64,000 bases of DNA, taken from NCBI GenBank assembly GCA_004335835.1, contig RWJK01001528.1, positions 30,677-94,676 of the forward strand. Reading direction: 5' to 3'. This DNA comes from Scenedesmus sp. ARA3. Lineage: Eukaryota; Chlorophyta; Chlorophyceae; Sphaeropleales; Scenedesmaceae. The notes under the pieces were generated by a model. It was given only the letters and a program-made list of their open reading frames with translations, did not search any database and was not told where the DNA came from. Position numbers and translations under genes: made by a program. Shown piece by piece: positions 50,080-60,700 of this stretch. Position 1 is the stretch's first letter. Each line of letters opens with the position of its first letter.

Positions 50080-50784
50080 TGTTACGCCCTTGTTACGTAA
50101 CACACTTGCTGCCATTGCTTGCAGCTCTTCCATAGGGTCTAAGAAGCTAGGCATTGCAGGAATGCTGTTGCTCCTGCTGAGCCCTGAGGCCTCAGCTGCT
50201 GCTGCTGCCCTGCCTGCCCTGTGCCGAGCAGCGGCAGCAGCAGCAGCAGGGTGGCACGGCGAGTTGCCCGCCTGCGCACTGCTCAAGGCATCCAACCAGC
50301 TGCCAGCCCCTGCTGCTGCTGCTGCTGCTGGTGGGGCAGCGGCGGCTGCGGCGGCTGAGCCCTTCTTCCTGGACAGTACTGCTGCTGCCATTGCTTGCAC
50401 TTCATCCATGGTGTTGAGCCTGCACAGAAGGTCGACTGCATTTGTACTGCCTGCCTCACTGCCTGCTCGGGCCTTGCTGGAGCCTTGTACTGCTGCTGCT
50501 GCTGTGCTGCTGCTGCCGCCGCAGTGCGCACCGCCTGCGCTGCTGCCGGCGCGCGATCTGGCAATCACAGCAGCTGCCATCTGCTCCAGTTGGGCTGTTG
50601 GAGTGCCCCATGCTGTTGCTGCATATGCAGCAAAGGGGCTGCTAGGGCTGCCTGTATCTGCTGCTGCTGCTGCTGCTGCTGCCGCTGCAGTGCGGTTGAA
50701 GGGGTTCAAGCTCCAGCGCGGGCCCTTGTTAGCTGTCGGCTGCATCGCTGCTGCTGCTGCCTCCGCCGCGCGCGCCGTCGGATG

Positions 50785-50818
<34 letters not shown>

Positions 50819-53365
50819 TGCTGCGGTGCATTGCGCAGCTGTAGGACCTTATGAGTCATCATTTCAAGCTCATAATCAGGATCATCTTCAAATGCTGGGC
50901 TAGCTTGCAGCTGCCCCTGATGCAAGCTGCGACTGCGGCCAATAGTCAGCCGGGTGCTATCTACACTGCCATACGACTGCAGGCCTGCGCCCTGCTGCTG
51001 CTGCAGCTGCTGCGTGTCACCAGCTGCTGGCCCAGCTGCTGCTGCTGCTGCAGATGCTGCAGAGGCTTCCAGCGCACTGCGCGCTGCTGCCTCGGCGCCA
51101 CGGCGTGCGGCTGCCTCTGCTGCACGCGCAGCCGCTGCTGCAGACTTGCTGTGCTGCGGCGGCCGCAGACTAACACAGGAAGCCCCCTGGCGGTGCTGCC
51201 GAGCTGTTCCCTCTTGCCAAGCCTCTAGCTGTCCTGCTGCTGCAGCAGGCACGTCCAGCTGCTGCTGCTGCATCTGCTTGATGAAGTTCCCGCTGCCGGC
51301 CCGTGAAATTGACCGTGAAGGGCCGCGTGAATTTGCCCGGGAGCCTGGGCGGGAGCTTGGAGGCAGCTGCAGCAGCTGCTGCTGCAGCAGCTCCTGCTGG
51401 TGACGCCAGAACTCAAGCTGCTCCTGTAAGCTAGCCTCCGGCCTCAAGCTACTGCCGTCATCAATCACCCAGCTGCTGTAGCTGCTGCTCTGGTAGCTGC
51501 TGTGCACGCGTTTAGGGTTGCTGCTCAGCATGGCCTCCTCATCCAAGCTGCTCTTTGCATCGTCATAGATCCGCACCGCGTTTCGAAACCGGTCCCTGCC
51601 GCAGCTGCGGGACTCCGGCTCCGCGGCTGGCTCGACGAACCCGCCGTTGCTGCCGTAGCGCGCTTTTAGCGCTGCCGCGAGCTCCGAGGACTCCGAGGTC
51701 GCGCCGCTGCGCGCTCGGCGAAGTTCGGCCGGCGCGGAAAGCTTTACGATCACGTCCTGGCTGCTGCTGCGCTGCACGGAGGCGTCTGTGGTGGGCTCGG
51801 GTGCGGGCGTCACTTCCACTCGGCCGTAGCCACGTGCTGCAGGAGCATGGCCAAAATGAACATAAAGCAGTAGTTTTAGGCTAGCAAATGGTTGATCGGA
51901 GAGCGTTTGCTACATTTCAGCAACTGGACGCTGCTAAGCAGTGTTGTTCGTTATCACAAGAAGCACAGGAGAACTGCTGCTGCAAGTGGCTGAGCTGCAG
52001 GATTGCGGCCAGCTGCTGCACATGCTGAGGCATTATTGACCACATTGGCACGTGCACACCACTGCAGCATCCTACTGCAGGTAGCACACTTTCAAAATAC
52101 GTATCATGGTGTGCACACATCACTTCTCATACTTCAATGCACACCAGCCCTCACCTGTCGGCTTCTGCAGCACCCGCCCAGCCTTCTGCGCCTGCTGCAG
52201 TGCCCAAAGCTCCAGCTCTGGCATGTCATACTTAGCCGCCAAATCCAGCAGCCCGCCCAGTAGCGTCACCGGCATCCTCACTTCAGGCTCATACAGCAGC
52301 GCCATGAAAGCCTGCAGCACATGCTGACTGGTGTCCAGTGACACCAGCGGCTGCCAAACCCCAAAGCCCTGTGGCCGCACCTTCAGGGTTTTGAGCTGAA
52401 CCCCGAGCTCGCGCCGCAAAACCCCGCTGATGCGCCCGAGCCTGCTGATGTGGGCTAGAGGGCTGGCGGCGGCGGCTGTCTGCAGATCTGCGCCGAATAC
52501 AGCCAGCCGGACTTCGGCAAATGCACTGCCAGACATGAAGCGAGCGAGGTCGCCGCTGAAGATAGGGGTCAGGGGTGATGGCATTACCTCGCCATGCTGT
52601 GGCAGCAGCTCCTCAACTAGCAATGGCTCCTCGCTGAGCTGTGCTGCTACCAGGATGGAATCGTTGAGTAAGTATGGCGACTGATCTGCTGCTGCTGCAA
52701 ACAGCCCGCTGAGGTGCAGGAAGCGCTGCACGCCGAGCTCCGGAGCTGCTGCACTGAAGCTGTGCTGCGGCATGTAGCGGCTGGCGTCTGCTGCTGCTGC
52801 GGTGCCCTGCTGGCGCCTGTCCAGCACGTGCAGTGCCACGTAAGCGCTGCAGGATTGGCTTTCCTTTGGCTGGAAGCGCAGGCTGAGGCCCAGGGCGTCA
52901 TCATTTGTGTTGCAGCTGCAGGAGAGCTGCCAGCGGGCACCTGCCCAGCTGAACCAGTGCGAGTGCGCTGATGTGCCTGCAGGAGATTGATTTCAATATA
53001 CTTATAATTGTAGTATGGATTGTTTATGAGGCTTCCTGCAAGCTATAATGCCACTAGTAGTAGTGAGGGCGCCAAGTGCTGCAGCCCACAGCAGCAGCAT
53101 GCAGTACAGGTGCAGAATCTGCTGGTATAGGCTGCAGCTGTAGCGCATCATAGCCGCAATAAGATCGCAGGTCAAATGCCAGTGAAAGAGCATCATCTGC
53201 GTGGATCGTGCAGCATCAGAGGCAGGCGATGCTGCTGGTGATTGAGGCCCTTCGATATGCCATTCAGCCCGCACCTCTGCCGCTCTGCAGCAGAGAGCTC
53301 ACGCACACCAGCTCCCATACTTCCTTTCTTATCTTGATTTGCGCAGGTGATGCATGGGATGCCAT
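43459..53365 (-). CDS. Giant MATH-BTB protein with about 17 helix-motif repeats
   Basis: Three minus-strand exons, 53365-53275, 52976-52155 and an 8.4-kb exon 51836-43459, join in phase to 3096 residues. Residues 14-125 fit a MATH domain: EVWELVCVSSLLQSGRG, then HWFSWAGARWQLS, and YLLNDSILVAAQ near its end. Residues about 150-290 fit a BTB domain (FAEVRLAVFGAD, QHVLQAFMALLYEPEV, LLDLAAKYDMPELELWAL). MATH-BTB proteins are CUL3 ubiquitin-ligase adaptors that bind substrate with MATH. The tail of 2.8 thousand residues is Ala/Gln/Ser-rich and carries a recurrent LDPMxELxAMTAxVLxxK motif; two copies (10 and 11) are nearly identical over GMPVWMDPMKELEAMTANVL. The last 110 residues are charged and probably folded (IEDLMTVMERLPSL, DFARFELAMMWVEGDREK). 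Family knowledge predicts CUL3 binding; the tail's role is unknown. MATH/BTB assignment is by pattern. Confidence 0.7.
46863..50880 (-). repeat. Coding array of 17 copies of the DPxxELxAMxAxVLxxK motif
   Basis: Copies lie (plus coordinates, approximate) at 50852-50880, 50572, 50383, 50108, 49888, 49703, 49478, 49299, 49084, 48903, 48685, 48414, 48165, 47868, 47596, 47208 and 46863. They are 180-390 bases apart, separated by Ala/Gln/Ser runs. Best conserved are Leu and Met two residues apart (ELxAM), the following Ala, and VL. The period suits an amphipathic helix of 15-18 residues with the DP as N-cap. Confidence 0.85.
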
Positions 53366-54474
53366 GCGTGTCCCTGCGCTGCCTAGCTGCACGCGCCAGC
53401 TGCAGCTGGTGCGCGTGCCTGACCTATCGACCGCTGATTGCTCTGATTGAACGGTATTTTAGTGCAGTTTAAGCTTCATCTACATGCTAACCGCAGCTAG
53501 CACGCTGGACGTAAGTAAGGAAAGAGCGGGCGGTAGGTGTACAATCCGGCGGGGGAGTACACCAGCGTGGTACAATTGCACGGGACCAAGTTTATGTGAG
53601 ACGTACGTTGAGAATAGGTCCCCTTGCGGACTGTGGTGAATGGTGTCAGTGCCCAGCTGCTGTTCGATTGTGTTTAATGGCCGTTGTGTCAGCATCGCGT
53701 GTGTGCGCAACTTTTGCTCGAAGGTTGCCACGCTGGATGTGCTTATGTCGCATAACATCGATGTCAACTTTTATTGAAGGGTATTACATCGTTGCGCCGT
53801 ATCTCGCCCACGCTAGCGTGCTCCAGCCTGGTGCTGCTCTCCAACTGTGTGCTGTTGTGGCACATCAGCATAGCACACGCTTGTGGGGTGAGCCAGCCCG
53901 GGTCGCGGGCATCCGGCTGCAGTGCTTTTTTTCGCTGCTGCACTGCTGGACTCCCACAGCACACTGTGCTGGCATCTCGTTCATCTCATGCGTGCTGCTG
54001 GCGTCTCAGCTGCACGGTAGCAGGGAATTATTCTCTCGGCTTGGGTGTCAGTCGCACATACTTGTACACATATACGTATGGCAGGCTGTTGAAGGTTGTT
54101 CCTTGCAGCTCAGCTGCAGCTGTCAAGCCTCGACCTGAGCTTGTGGTCCTCCAGTCGCTCCAGCTGCTGTCGCTTGATGAAGGCGGAGTGACGCAAGCCA
54201 AGCACTGCATCCTTGACGTTTCCAATAAAACCACTGCCAATCAGAGTCATCAGAAAACAGTGGTGGTTACCCGGCTCACCAGTACAGTACAAAGGCCGGC
54301 AAGCAGCCACACACAACATGATGATGTGAAGCACCAAGCGTGCACAACACAGCTCCTCCACCAAATGCTGCAATCATTGAGCAGCCTGGCGATGCAAATG
54401 ACACTACAGTTGTAGCTTAAAACCCCGGCGGCAGCTGCTGCAAGAGCTACACTGTGCATTGCAAATCTACAAAT
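53366..54474. other. Spacer between the MATH-BTB gene and the desaturase-like gene
   Basis: It should contain the promoter of the MATH-BTB gene and the 3' UTR of the desaturase-like gene, both on the minus strand. An open frame at 53596-54138 (+) has no recognisable domain and looks fortuitous. Confidence 0.5.
53784..53788 (-). terminator. Candidate TGTAA poly(A) signal of the desaturase-like gene
   Basis: TGTAA on the minus strand lies about 690 bases past the stop codon at 54475. A 3' UTR of this length is plausible in green algae. Confidence 0.35.
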
Positions 54475-54550
54475 CTACACAAAGAACGCTGCCGCGGGCC
54501 TGCTGTTGTGCTGCTGCACCTCCTGCAACTGCAAGCTGCCACTGGCCCCA

Positions 54551-54595
<45 letters not shown>

Positions 54596-54658
54596 GACTG
54601 TGCGCCACTGCTGCTGCTGCCATCACTGCTGTCAGCAGCCGGCGGCGCCTGCTCCTCT

Positions 54659-54689
<31 letters not shown>

Positions 54690-57364
54690 ACTGCTGCACC
54701 AGCTCCTCCGCTTGGTCAAAGTCAACGTAACGCTGCCGCTGCGCGTCATACACCAGCCATGCCGTCATCAGATTACGCAGCAGCTGCGCATTCGGCACCG
54801 CGATCGTCAGGTGCTTGCCGAGCCGCTGCTGCAGGTACTGCTGCGCCCCTTTCAGGTTGTAAGAAGGGATGCTGATGGATAGGTGGCTGGGCAGGTGGTA
54901 GTTGGCGTGGTGCAGCAGCACTTCTAGCCAGTGCGGCAGCTGCAGTGTGACTGTGCCGTTAATGGCGGCCTGCGCGGCGTCGTAGGTGAGGCCCTGCCGT
55001 CACAAAGCACACACAGCAGCAGCAGGTGCAGCAGTAGATTAGTGAATGTTGATGGGGGCTTGTGCGAGGTCGTAGGTGAGGCCCTGTGGACGCACACAGA
55101 AGCAGCAGCAGCTGCAGCAGCAGTGTGTGGAATGACCCAATTATACACCGCCCTGAGCAAGAGGCTGCTGCCTCTCCTTGCTCCTGCTCCTGCTGCTGCT
55201 GCTGGCAGTACACTGCGCATGGCGAACACCTCACCTCCTCCGTCTACGCGATGTGTGGTCCAGTATGCTGCACCAGCAACAGCACGCTCAGCTAGCCATT
55301 AAACACCACCCAGGGCCCCAGCAACTAGTCTATAACAACCTGCTGCCCTCCTACACTGATGCTGCTGCTGCTGCCGCGAATGCAACACACTGCCAACAGC
55401 TCGTCAAGCCACCCAGCAACCCACCTCCTCCGTCCACGGGATGTGTGGTCTAGTGTGCTGCACCAGCGACAGCACGCTCAGCTAGCCATGGAACACCACC
55501 CAGGGACCCAGCCACTAGTCTAAACTACCTGCTGCCCTCCTACATTGATACTGCTGCTGCTGCTGCTAATGCAACACACTGCCAACAGCTCGTCACTGCT
55601 TGCTAAGCCACGACCCACCCAAACAACCCACCTCTTCCGTCCACGCGATGTGTGGTCCAGTGTGCTGCACCAGCGACAGCGCGCTCAGCCAGCCATGGAA
55701 CACCACCCACGGCCGCAGCCACTAGTCGCTCACAACCTGCTGCCCTCCTACATTGATACTGCTGCTGCTGCTGATGCAATGCAACACACTGCACACAGCT
55801 CGTCAAGCCACCAAGCAACCCACCTCTTCAGTCCACGCGATGTGCGGTCCAGTGTGCTGCACCAGCGACAGCACGCTCAGCCAGCCATGGAACACCACCC
55901 AGGGGCCCAGCCACCAGCTGGCCCACCCTCCCAGCCCACCAGCAGCCACCATGGCGGGCCAAGCCACTCCGATAAACCCTAACGGCAGGGCATAGCTCAG
56001 CCACACCCAGGGTCTAGCCTCCCTAGGGTGTAGCTTCAGATCAAAGCCCTCCAAAGACCTAAACCACTGGCCGAAGGAGGAAAAGAACTTGAGGGGTGTG
56101 GCTGAGAGCAGCTGCAGCAGGGCTCGGCGCCAAGGGGGCAGGCCAGCGAGGTCTTCTGGCAGTATGGGGTGCCAGGCGTCTGTGTCCTCGTACAGCTGGT
56201 TCAGGCACCTGCAGGAAAAAGCGAGATTGCGATGAAGTCAATACACATGTGTATCAGCATACGATAAAAGAGGGGAGCCAGGCATCTGCGTCCTCATACA
56301 GCTGGTAGTGGCACCTAAAACCCGGGCCAGCTCAACCCCAGCCACCTAAGCCCCGAGGCCAGCTGAACCCCAGGCCAGCAAAACCCTGCGCACACTCACA
56401 TGAGGTGGTTGAAGTACTTGAGCCGGAACACTTCATAGCTCATCAGCGCCGGCGCCATCAGCACAGCACCCAGCACATCCTGCACCTGCCACCTAACACC
56501 CTGGCCACCTAAGCCCCAGGCCAAGTAAACCCCCAGGCCAAGTAAACCCCCAGGCCAGCAAAACCCTGCGCACACTCACATGAGGTGGTTGAAGTACTTG
56601 AGCCGGAACACTTCGTAGCTCATCAGAGCTGGCGCCATCAGCACAGCACCCAGCACGTCCTGCAGCACCGGCCGCTGCGGCCAGAACGCAAAGTGCGCAC
56701 AGTCAACCGCCGTTTGGAAAACCCCAAAGTAGCCGGTCCCAATGACCAGCCAGCAGGCCAGCTGCTGCCACAGCGGGCAAATGCTATGCCAGAACCACAG
56801 GTAGGCGTATCCTGCTGCCATGAGGCCTAGGGAGAGCGCCAGATAGCCAAATGCTTTGACCAAATCCAGTTCGAAATGCTCGTCTGGAATGGTGTCTGCA
56901 ATGGCTGGTAGGGAGAGGCCCTCTGGGAGGGGCCTGCCTACTTGCTGGTAGCCCCAGTCCTGCGCCTGCTGCTGCAGCTGCTGCTCGGTTAGGTTGTCGA
57001 GCCATGCTACTGCGCTGCGGCTCGGCGGCAAGTCTATTTGACCCAGCAGCTGCTGCTGCTGCTGCTGCTGATCATCCGCAGCTGGGGAGCTGGCAGGGTC
57101 GTCAGCTGCTGCTGCTGCTGCTGCTGCTGCTCGCCGCAGCTGCCAGCGCGGCTGAGGTGCTGCTGCTGCTGCGCTACTTAGGTGCTGCTGCTGGTGCGGA
57201 CAGAGCTGCAAGGCCGGCCTGCGATTGAGAGCTGCTGCTATGTGATGCCTGCGGCCAGCGCCGCAGGCTGCTGCGGCGCTGATTCTACTGCTGCTTATGG
57301 AAGCCAGCTGCCTGTTTGGCAGTTGGAAGCCATTCAAGGCAGCTGACTGCATTTGTGACTGCAT
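54475..57364 (-). CDS. FAD6-like membrane protein with degraded histidine boxes
   Basis: Minus-strand exons 57364-56580, 56208-55824 and 54993-54475 join in phase to 562 residues. The ATG at 57364 begins a plastid-type transit peptide rich in Ser, Arg and Ala. The order of segments follows plastid omega-6 desaturase (FAD6): two hydrophobic spans near 170-215; VDCAH (220-224) where FAD6 has HDCAH; KYFNHL (about 256-261) where it has KHDRHH; WxVFHGWLSVLSLVQHTGPHI (about 366-385); INGTV; HHANYHLPSHLSISIPSYNL (418 on) where it has HxxHH. Only four of the eight expected iron-ligand histidines remain. A Gln/Ser-rich tail (about 495-562) is extra. Family members place double bonds in acyl chains of plastid lipids; this one may be inactive or altered. 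Introns 1 and 2 hold copies of exon edges. Confidence 0.75.
55040..55720 (-). repeat. Tandem copies of exon edges filling intron 2 of the desaturase-like gene
   Basis: The last ~90 bases of exon 2 plus its GAG|GTGGGT-type donor recur at about 55625-55720, 55418-55512 and 55230-55320 (period about 195-205), each followed by intron sequence with CTG runs. A copy of the start of exon 3 lies at 55040-55090. Each donor-side copy keeps a GT donor, so four candidate donors face one acceptor. Confidence 0.85.
56398..56490 (-). repeat. Copy of the exon 1 end in intron 1 of the desaturase-like gene
   Basis: The last 90 bases of exon 1 and the donor CTCAT|GTGAGTGTG are repeated 180 bases downstream in transcription, with two or three substitutions. 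Linkers contain repeated CCCCAGGCCA. Confidence 0.85.
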
Positions 57365-58110
57365 CTCCGCAGCTGCAGCCACTCCTGCAAGCTTTTACTG
57401 TAATGCTACTGTCTTCACTGTGCCTGCAGGAGCAGCACAGCAGATCGCTGTCAACAACAGTACCAGTCCAGCTGAGAAGGACAAGCTATCAAGATGGACC
57501 ATAAAAATGATATATATGTTACGCGCTTCTAGCAATGAGCGAGCAAAAGTGCCAGTGACGGAAGAAGCTTGACGGCCGGCCTCACCTCAGCACGACAGCA
57601 GTGTCATGATGTAGGAAAACATTTCCAAAACCACGAGTCGCACGTTGAAATGGGGTATGGATCTGCTGCTGTCCAGGTGACCTCGCTACTGTTGCCTGCA
57701 AGCTACAGGCTGGCTCTTCTTTGGGCCACCTTTTGATAGATCGACTTCAAACTAATCACTTAGAAACGTGCACTCGCTGTATAGCCATTATCCCCTTTCC
57801 CTGCATGACGCTGGTGTTGCATAGAGGCGGTACAGGGCTTTGACGTGGACGTTTTGTATTGTGATCAAGGCTCTTGGCTGCTGCTCGAGCGAATTTGGCT
57901 GTCATTGCTTCAAACGTTGTATTACCTGCTCATCTACTCACCGCAGAGCTGCTGCAAGCAGTAGGACTGCAGCTCAGGCAGCAGTGCAGCAGCAGCACTA
58001 GGCCTCCACCAGTGCCTCCACCAGTGCCTGCAATCAAGCACCTGCCGACTGCTTGCATCACAAACATAACAGCGCGAAACGCTTTTTATTCCATTGCTTT
58101 TGTGGGCAGC
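57365..58110. promoter_or_regulatory. Divergent promoter region
   Basis: The desaturase-like gene (minus) and the solute-binding-protein gene (plus) start 746 bases apart and head to head. An ATATATAT stretch at about 57507-57516 would serve the minus-strand gene. Both products carry plastid-type targeting peptides, which would suit shared regulation. Confidence 0.4.
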
Positions 58111-58715
58111 ATGTTGCCTGCTGGCAGTACTGCTACTGCCAGCAGCAGCAGAAGCAGCAGCTGCCGTACGCCTCACACCCTAGGCCGCTGCAAGCAGCAC
58201 ACACACACCGCAGTGCAACCTAGGCTGCTGGCAAGCAACTGTCAGCAGCAACGCAGCAGTGTAGTTGCTGCAGCAGCAGTTGGCCGGCGAGCAGCGCTGA
58301 CTGGTGCTGCTGGCCTGGCTGCTTTTGGGCAGCAACTGCCTGCCTGGGCCCTGCGCACAGTAAGCAGCTGTTCAAAGACACAGCCATCAGCAGCACACAT
58401 TGATACATTACCTTGCATGACTGAGATGAGAGCTGTAGCAGCAGCAGCAACAGTAGCAGTAATGAAGGTTGCTGCAAGCATGTGTGCAGCTACACAGCCA
58501 TCAGCAGCACACCGGTGCATCACCTTGCATGTCTTGAAAATGCAAGCAGTGCCAGCAGCAACAGCAGCAACAGCAGCAGCAGCATCAGCAGCAGCAAGTG
58601 ATGCAAGCTTGTGTGCAGGGCAAGCAGCTACGTGCCGCCTACCTGCTGCATGTACCCCGGCAGCATCAAGCCGCACTGCCGTTACTGTTGCCATCACTGT
58701 TGCTGGCTGAGTTGC

Positions 58716-58755
<40 letters not shown>

Positions 58756-60605
58756 GTATCAGATCGAGCTGCGCGATGGCACGCAAGCAGAGGTGTACGA
58801 GCATGGCATGAGCCTCAGCATTGTGGCTCTGCGCGGCAGCCTGCCGGAGCAGTGGATTGTGGAGTTCAGGTGGGTAGCTGTGTCAGCGGTGCGGTGATGT
58901 ACTGCACTGTACTGCCGGAGCAGTGGATCGTGGAATTCAGGTGCGGTTTGCTGCATTATGGGCAGCGCATGCACTGCACAGAGCTACACTGTCCTGCTGA
59001 TGACTGCGCGGCAGCCTGCCGCAGGAGTGGATCGTGGAGTTCAGGTGCGCGTGGCTGCTTGATGTCGAAGCATGTACTGCACTGTACTGCAGTGTTTTGC
59101 GCTGTGCTGCGCTGTATTGCACGGGTTGAGTTCACGGCAGGCTGCCAGAGCAGTGGATCGAAGAGTTCAGGTGACCGCCACTGCTTGATGGGACGCTACG
59201 CGAGCTTTGAGCTGGGGCAGCGCGGCCAGCTGACATGTACGCGTCACATGACATCATTACATCCCCTTGTATTCGATGCAACTGCACCGCAGGCAGGGCC
59301 TGGGCCGCTATGCTGGCTTTGAGCTGGGGCAGCGCGGCCAGCTGACATGTACGCGTCACAAGACACCTGTCACGTCTCCTTGTGTTTGATGCTACTGCAA
59401 CGCAGGCAAGGGCTGGGCCGCTATGCTGGCTTCGAGCTGGGGCAGCGGGGGCAGCTGCAGGAGCTCTTTGATGAGCTGGGCAACCCAGGAGCCAAGCGCA
59501 GCGCGGGTGAGTGGCAGGTATCAAACGCATGCACGGCCTGTGGGTATATCTAAGGGCTTGTTAGTAGTGCCTCTCATTATGCGGGCAGCTGCAGGAGCTG
59601 TTTGACGAGCTGGGCAACTTGAGGGGCCAAGCGCAGCGCGACTCACATGAGTAAAGCATCCAGAAACAGCAGACTGGTCAGAAGCAAGAGCTCGGGGATA
59701 ATGCGGTATTGCGTCTAGTATACGGCCAAGCGGCGCCTGCTGCAGCCAATCTCCTCAGGTGAAACCTACCGCTGCTGGCAGCAAAGTAATCCATGCTGCC
59801 TCATCGCTGCCGCACCTCTGCAGGCAGAATTGACACAGTGGTGCTGTGCGAGAGCTGGCTCGTACTGCAGCATGACATCAAAGCCCATTGCTGTTGCACC
59901 TCTGCTGCTTGCAGGCATTGCGGACGTCGTCACACTAGGCGACAGCTGGCTGACGCCTGCCATCCAGCGCCGGCTGATTCAGCCGATATCATCCGCGGAG
60001 ACGTACCGCTGGTGGCAGAGGTTGCCGCGGCGCTGGCAGCAGCTGGTGCGCCGCGACAACAAGACAGGCCTGCCCAGTGAATCAGGAGAGATCTGGGGCT
60101 GCCCTTACAGGTGGGTAGGATGTAGGGTCCCTAGTATGTTCACTACCTTCTGTGTGCTGCTTTTGGGGGTGCATCGGCAGCGGCTGGTGCGGCGCGACAG
60201 CAAGACAGGCCTACCAAGCGAAGCAGGGGACATCTGGGGCTGCCCATACAGGTTAGTAGGGTGTAGGGTCTCTATTATGTTCACTTTCTGTGTGCTGCTT
60301 TAGGGGTGCATTGGCAGCAGCTGGTGAGGCGCGACAGCAAGACTGGGCTGCCGAGTGAGGCAGGGGACATCTGGGGCTGCCCTTACAGGTGGGAGTACTG
60401 CTGAAGTCGATTTCTTGTTGCACAACCACCCCCATTGTTGTGTCTGAAATTTTGTTGTTGTTATTGTTGTTGTGGTGTTGTGGTTGTAAGCTGCTGGTCT
60501 GCATTCAGGCGTCCTGTCCGCTTTGGCAGCTTGGCAGCTTGGCAGCTCATAGGCTGGTCATCCTGATGGCGGCGCTTGCATTTGTTGCCAGCAGATGTAA
60601 ACTCG

Positions 60606-60700
<95 letters not shown>

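Noticed and set aside
44391..50854. Long plus-strand Ala/Leu/Cys open frames opposite the MATH-BTB tail
   Set aside because: CTG/GCT triplets leave all frames open. The minus frame carries the conserved motif array, and the plus frames show no conserved pattern.
51817..51819. GTG start for the large tail as a separate 2786-residue protein
   Set aside because: No ATG exists there. A CTCCTGCAG acceptor 17 bases upstream joins it in phase to the MATH-BTB exons.
53596..54138. A 180-codon plus-strand open frame
   Set aside because: It has no recognisable domain, unusual Cys-rich composition, and lies in the expected 3' flank of the desaturase-like gene.
58912..59170. Mutually exclusive cassette exons in the PotD-like gene
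   Set aside because: The copies have only one splice side each, so they cannot be complete alternative exons.
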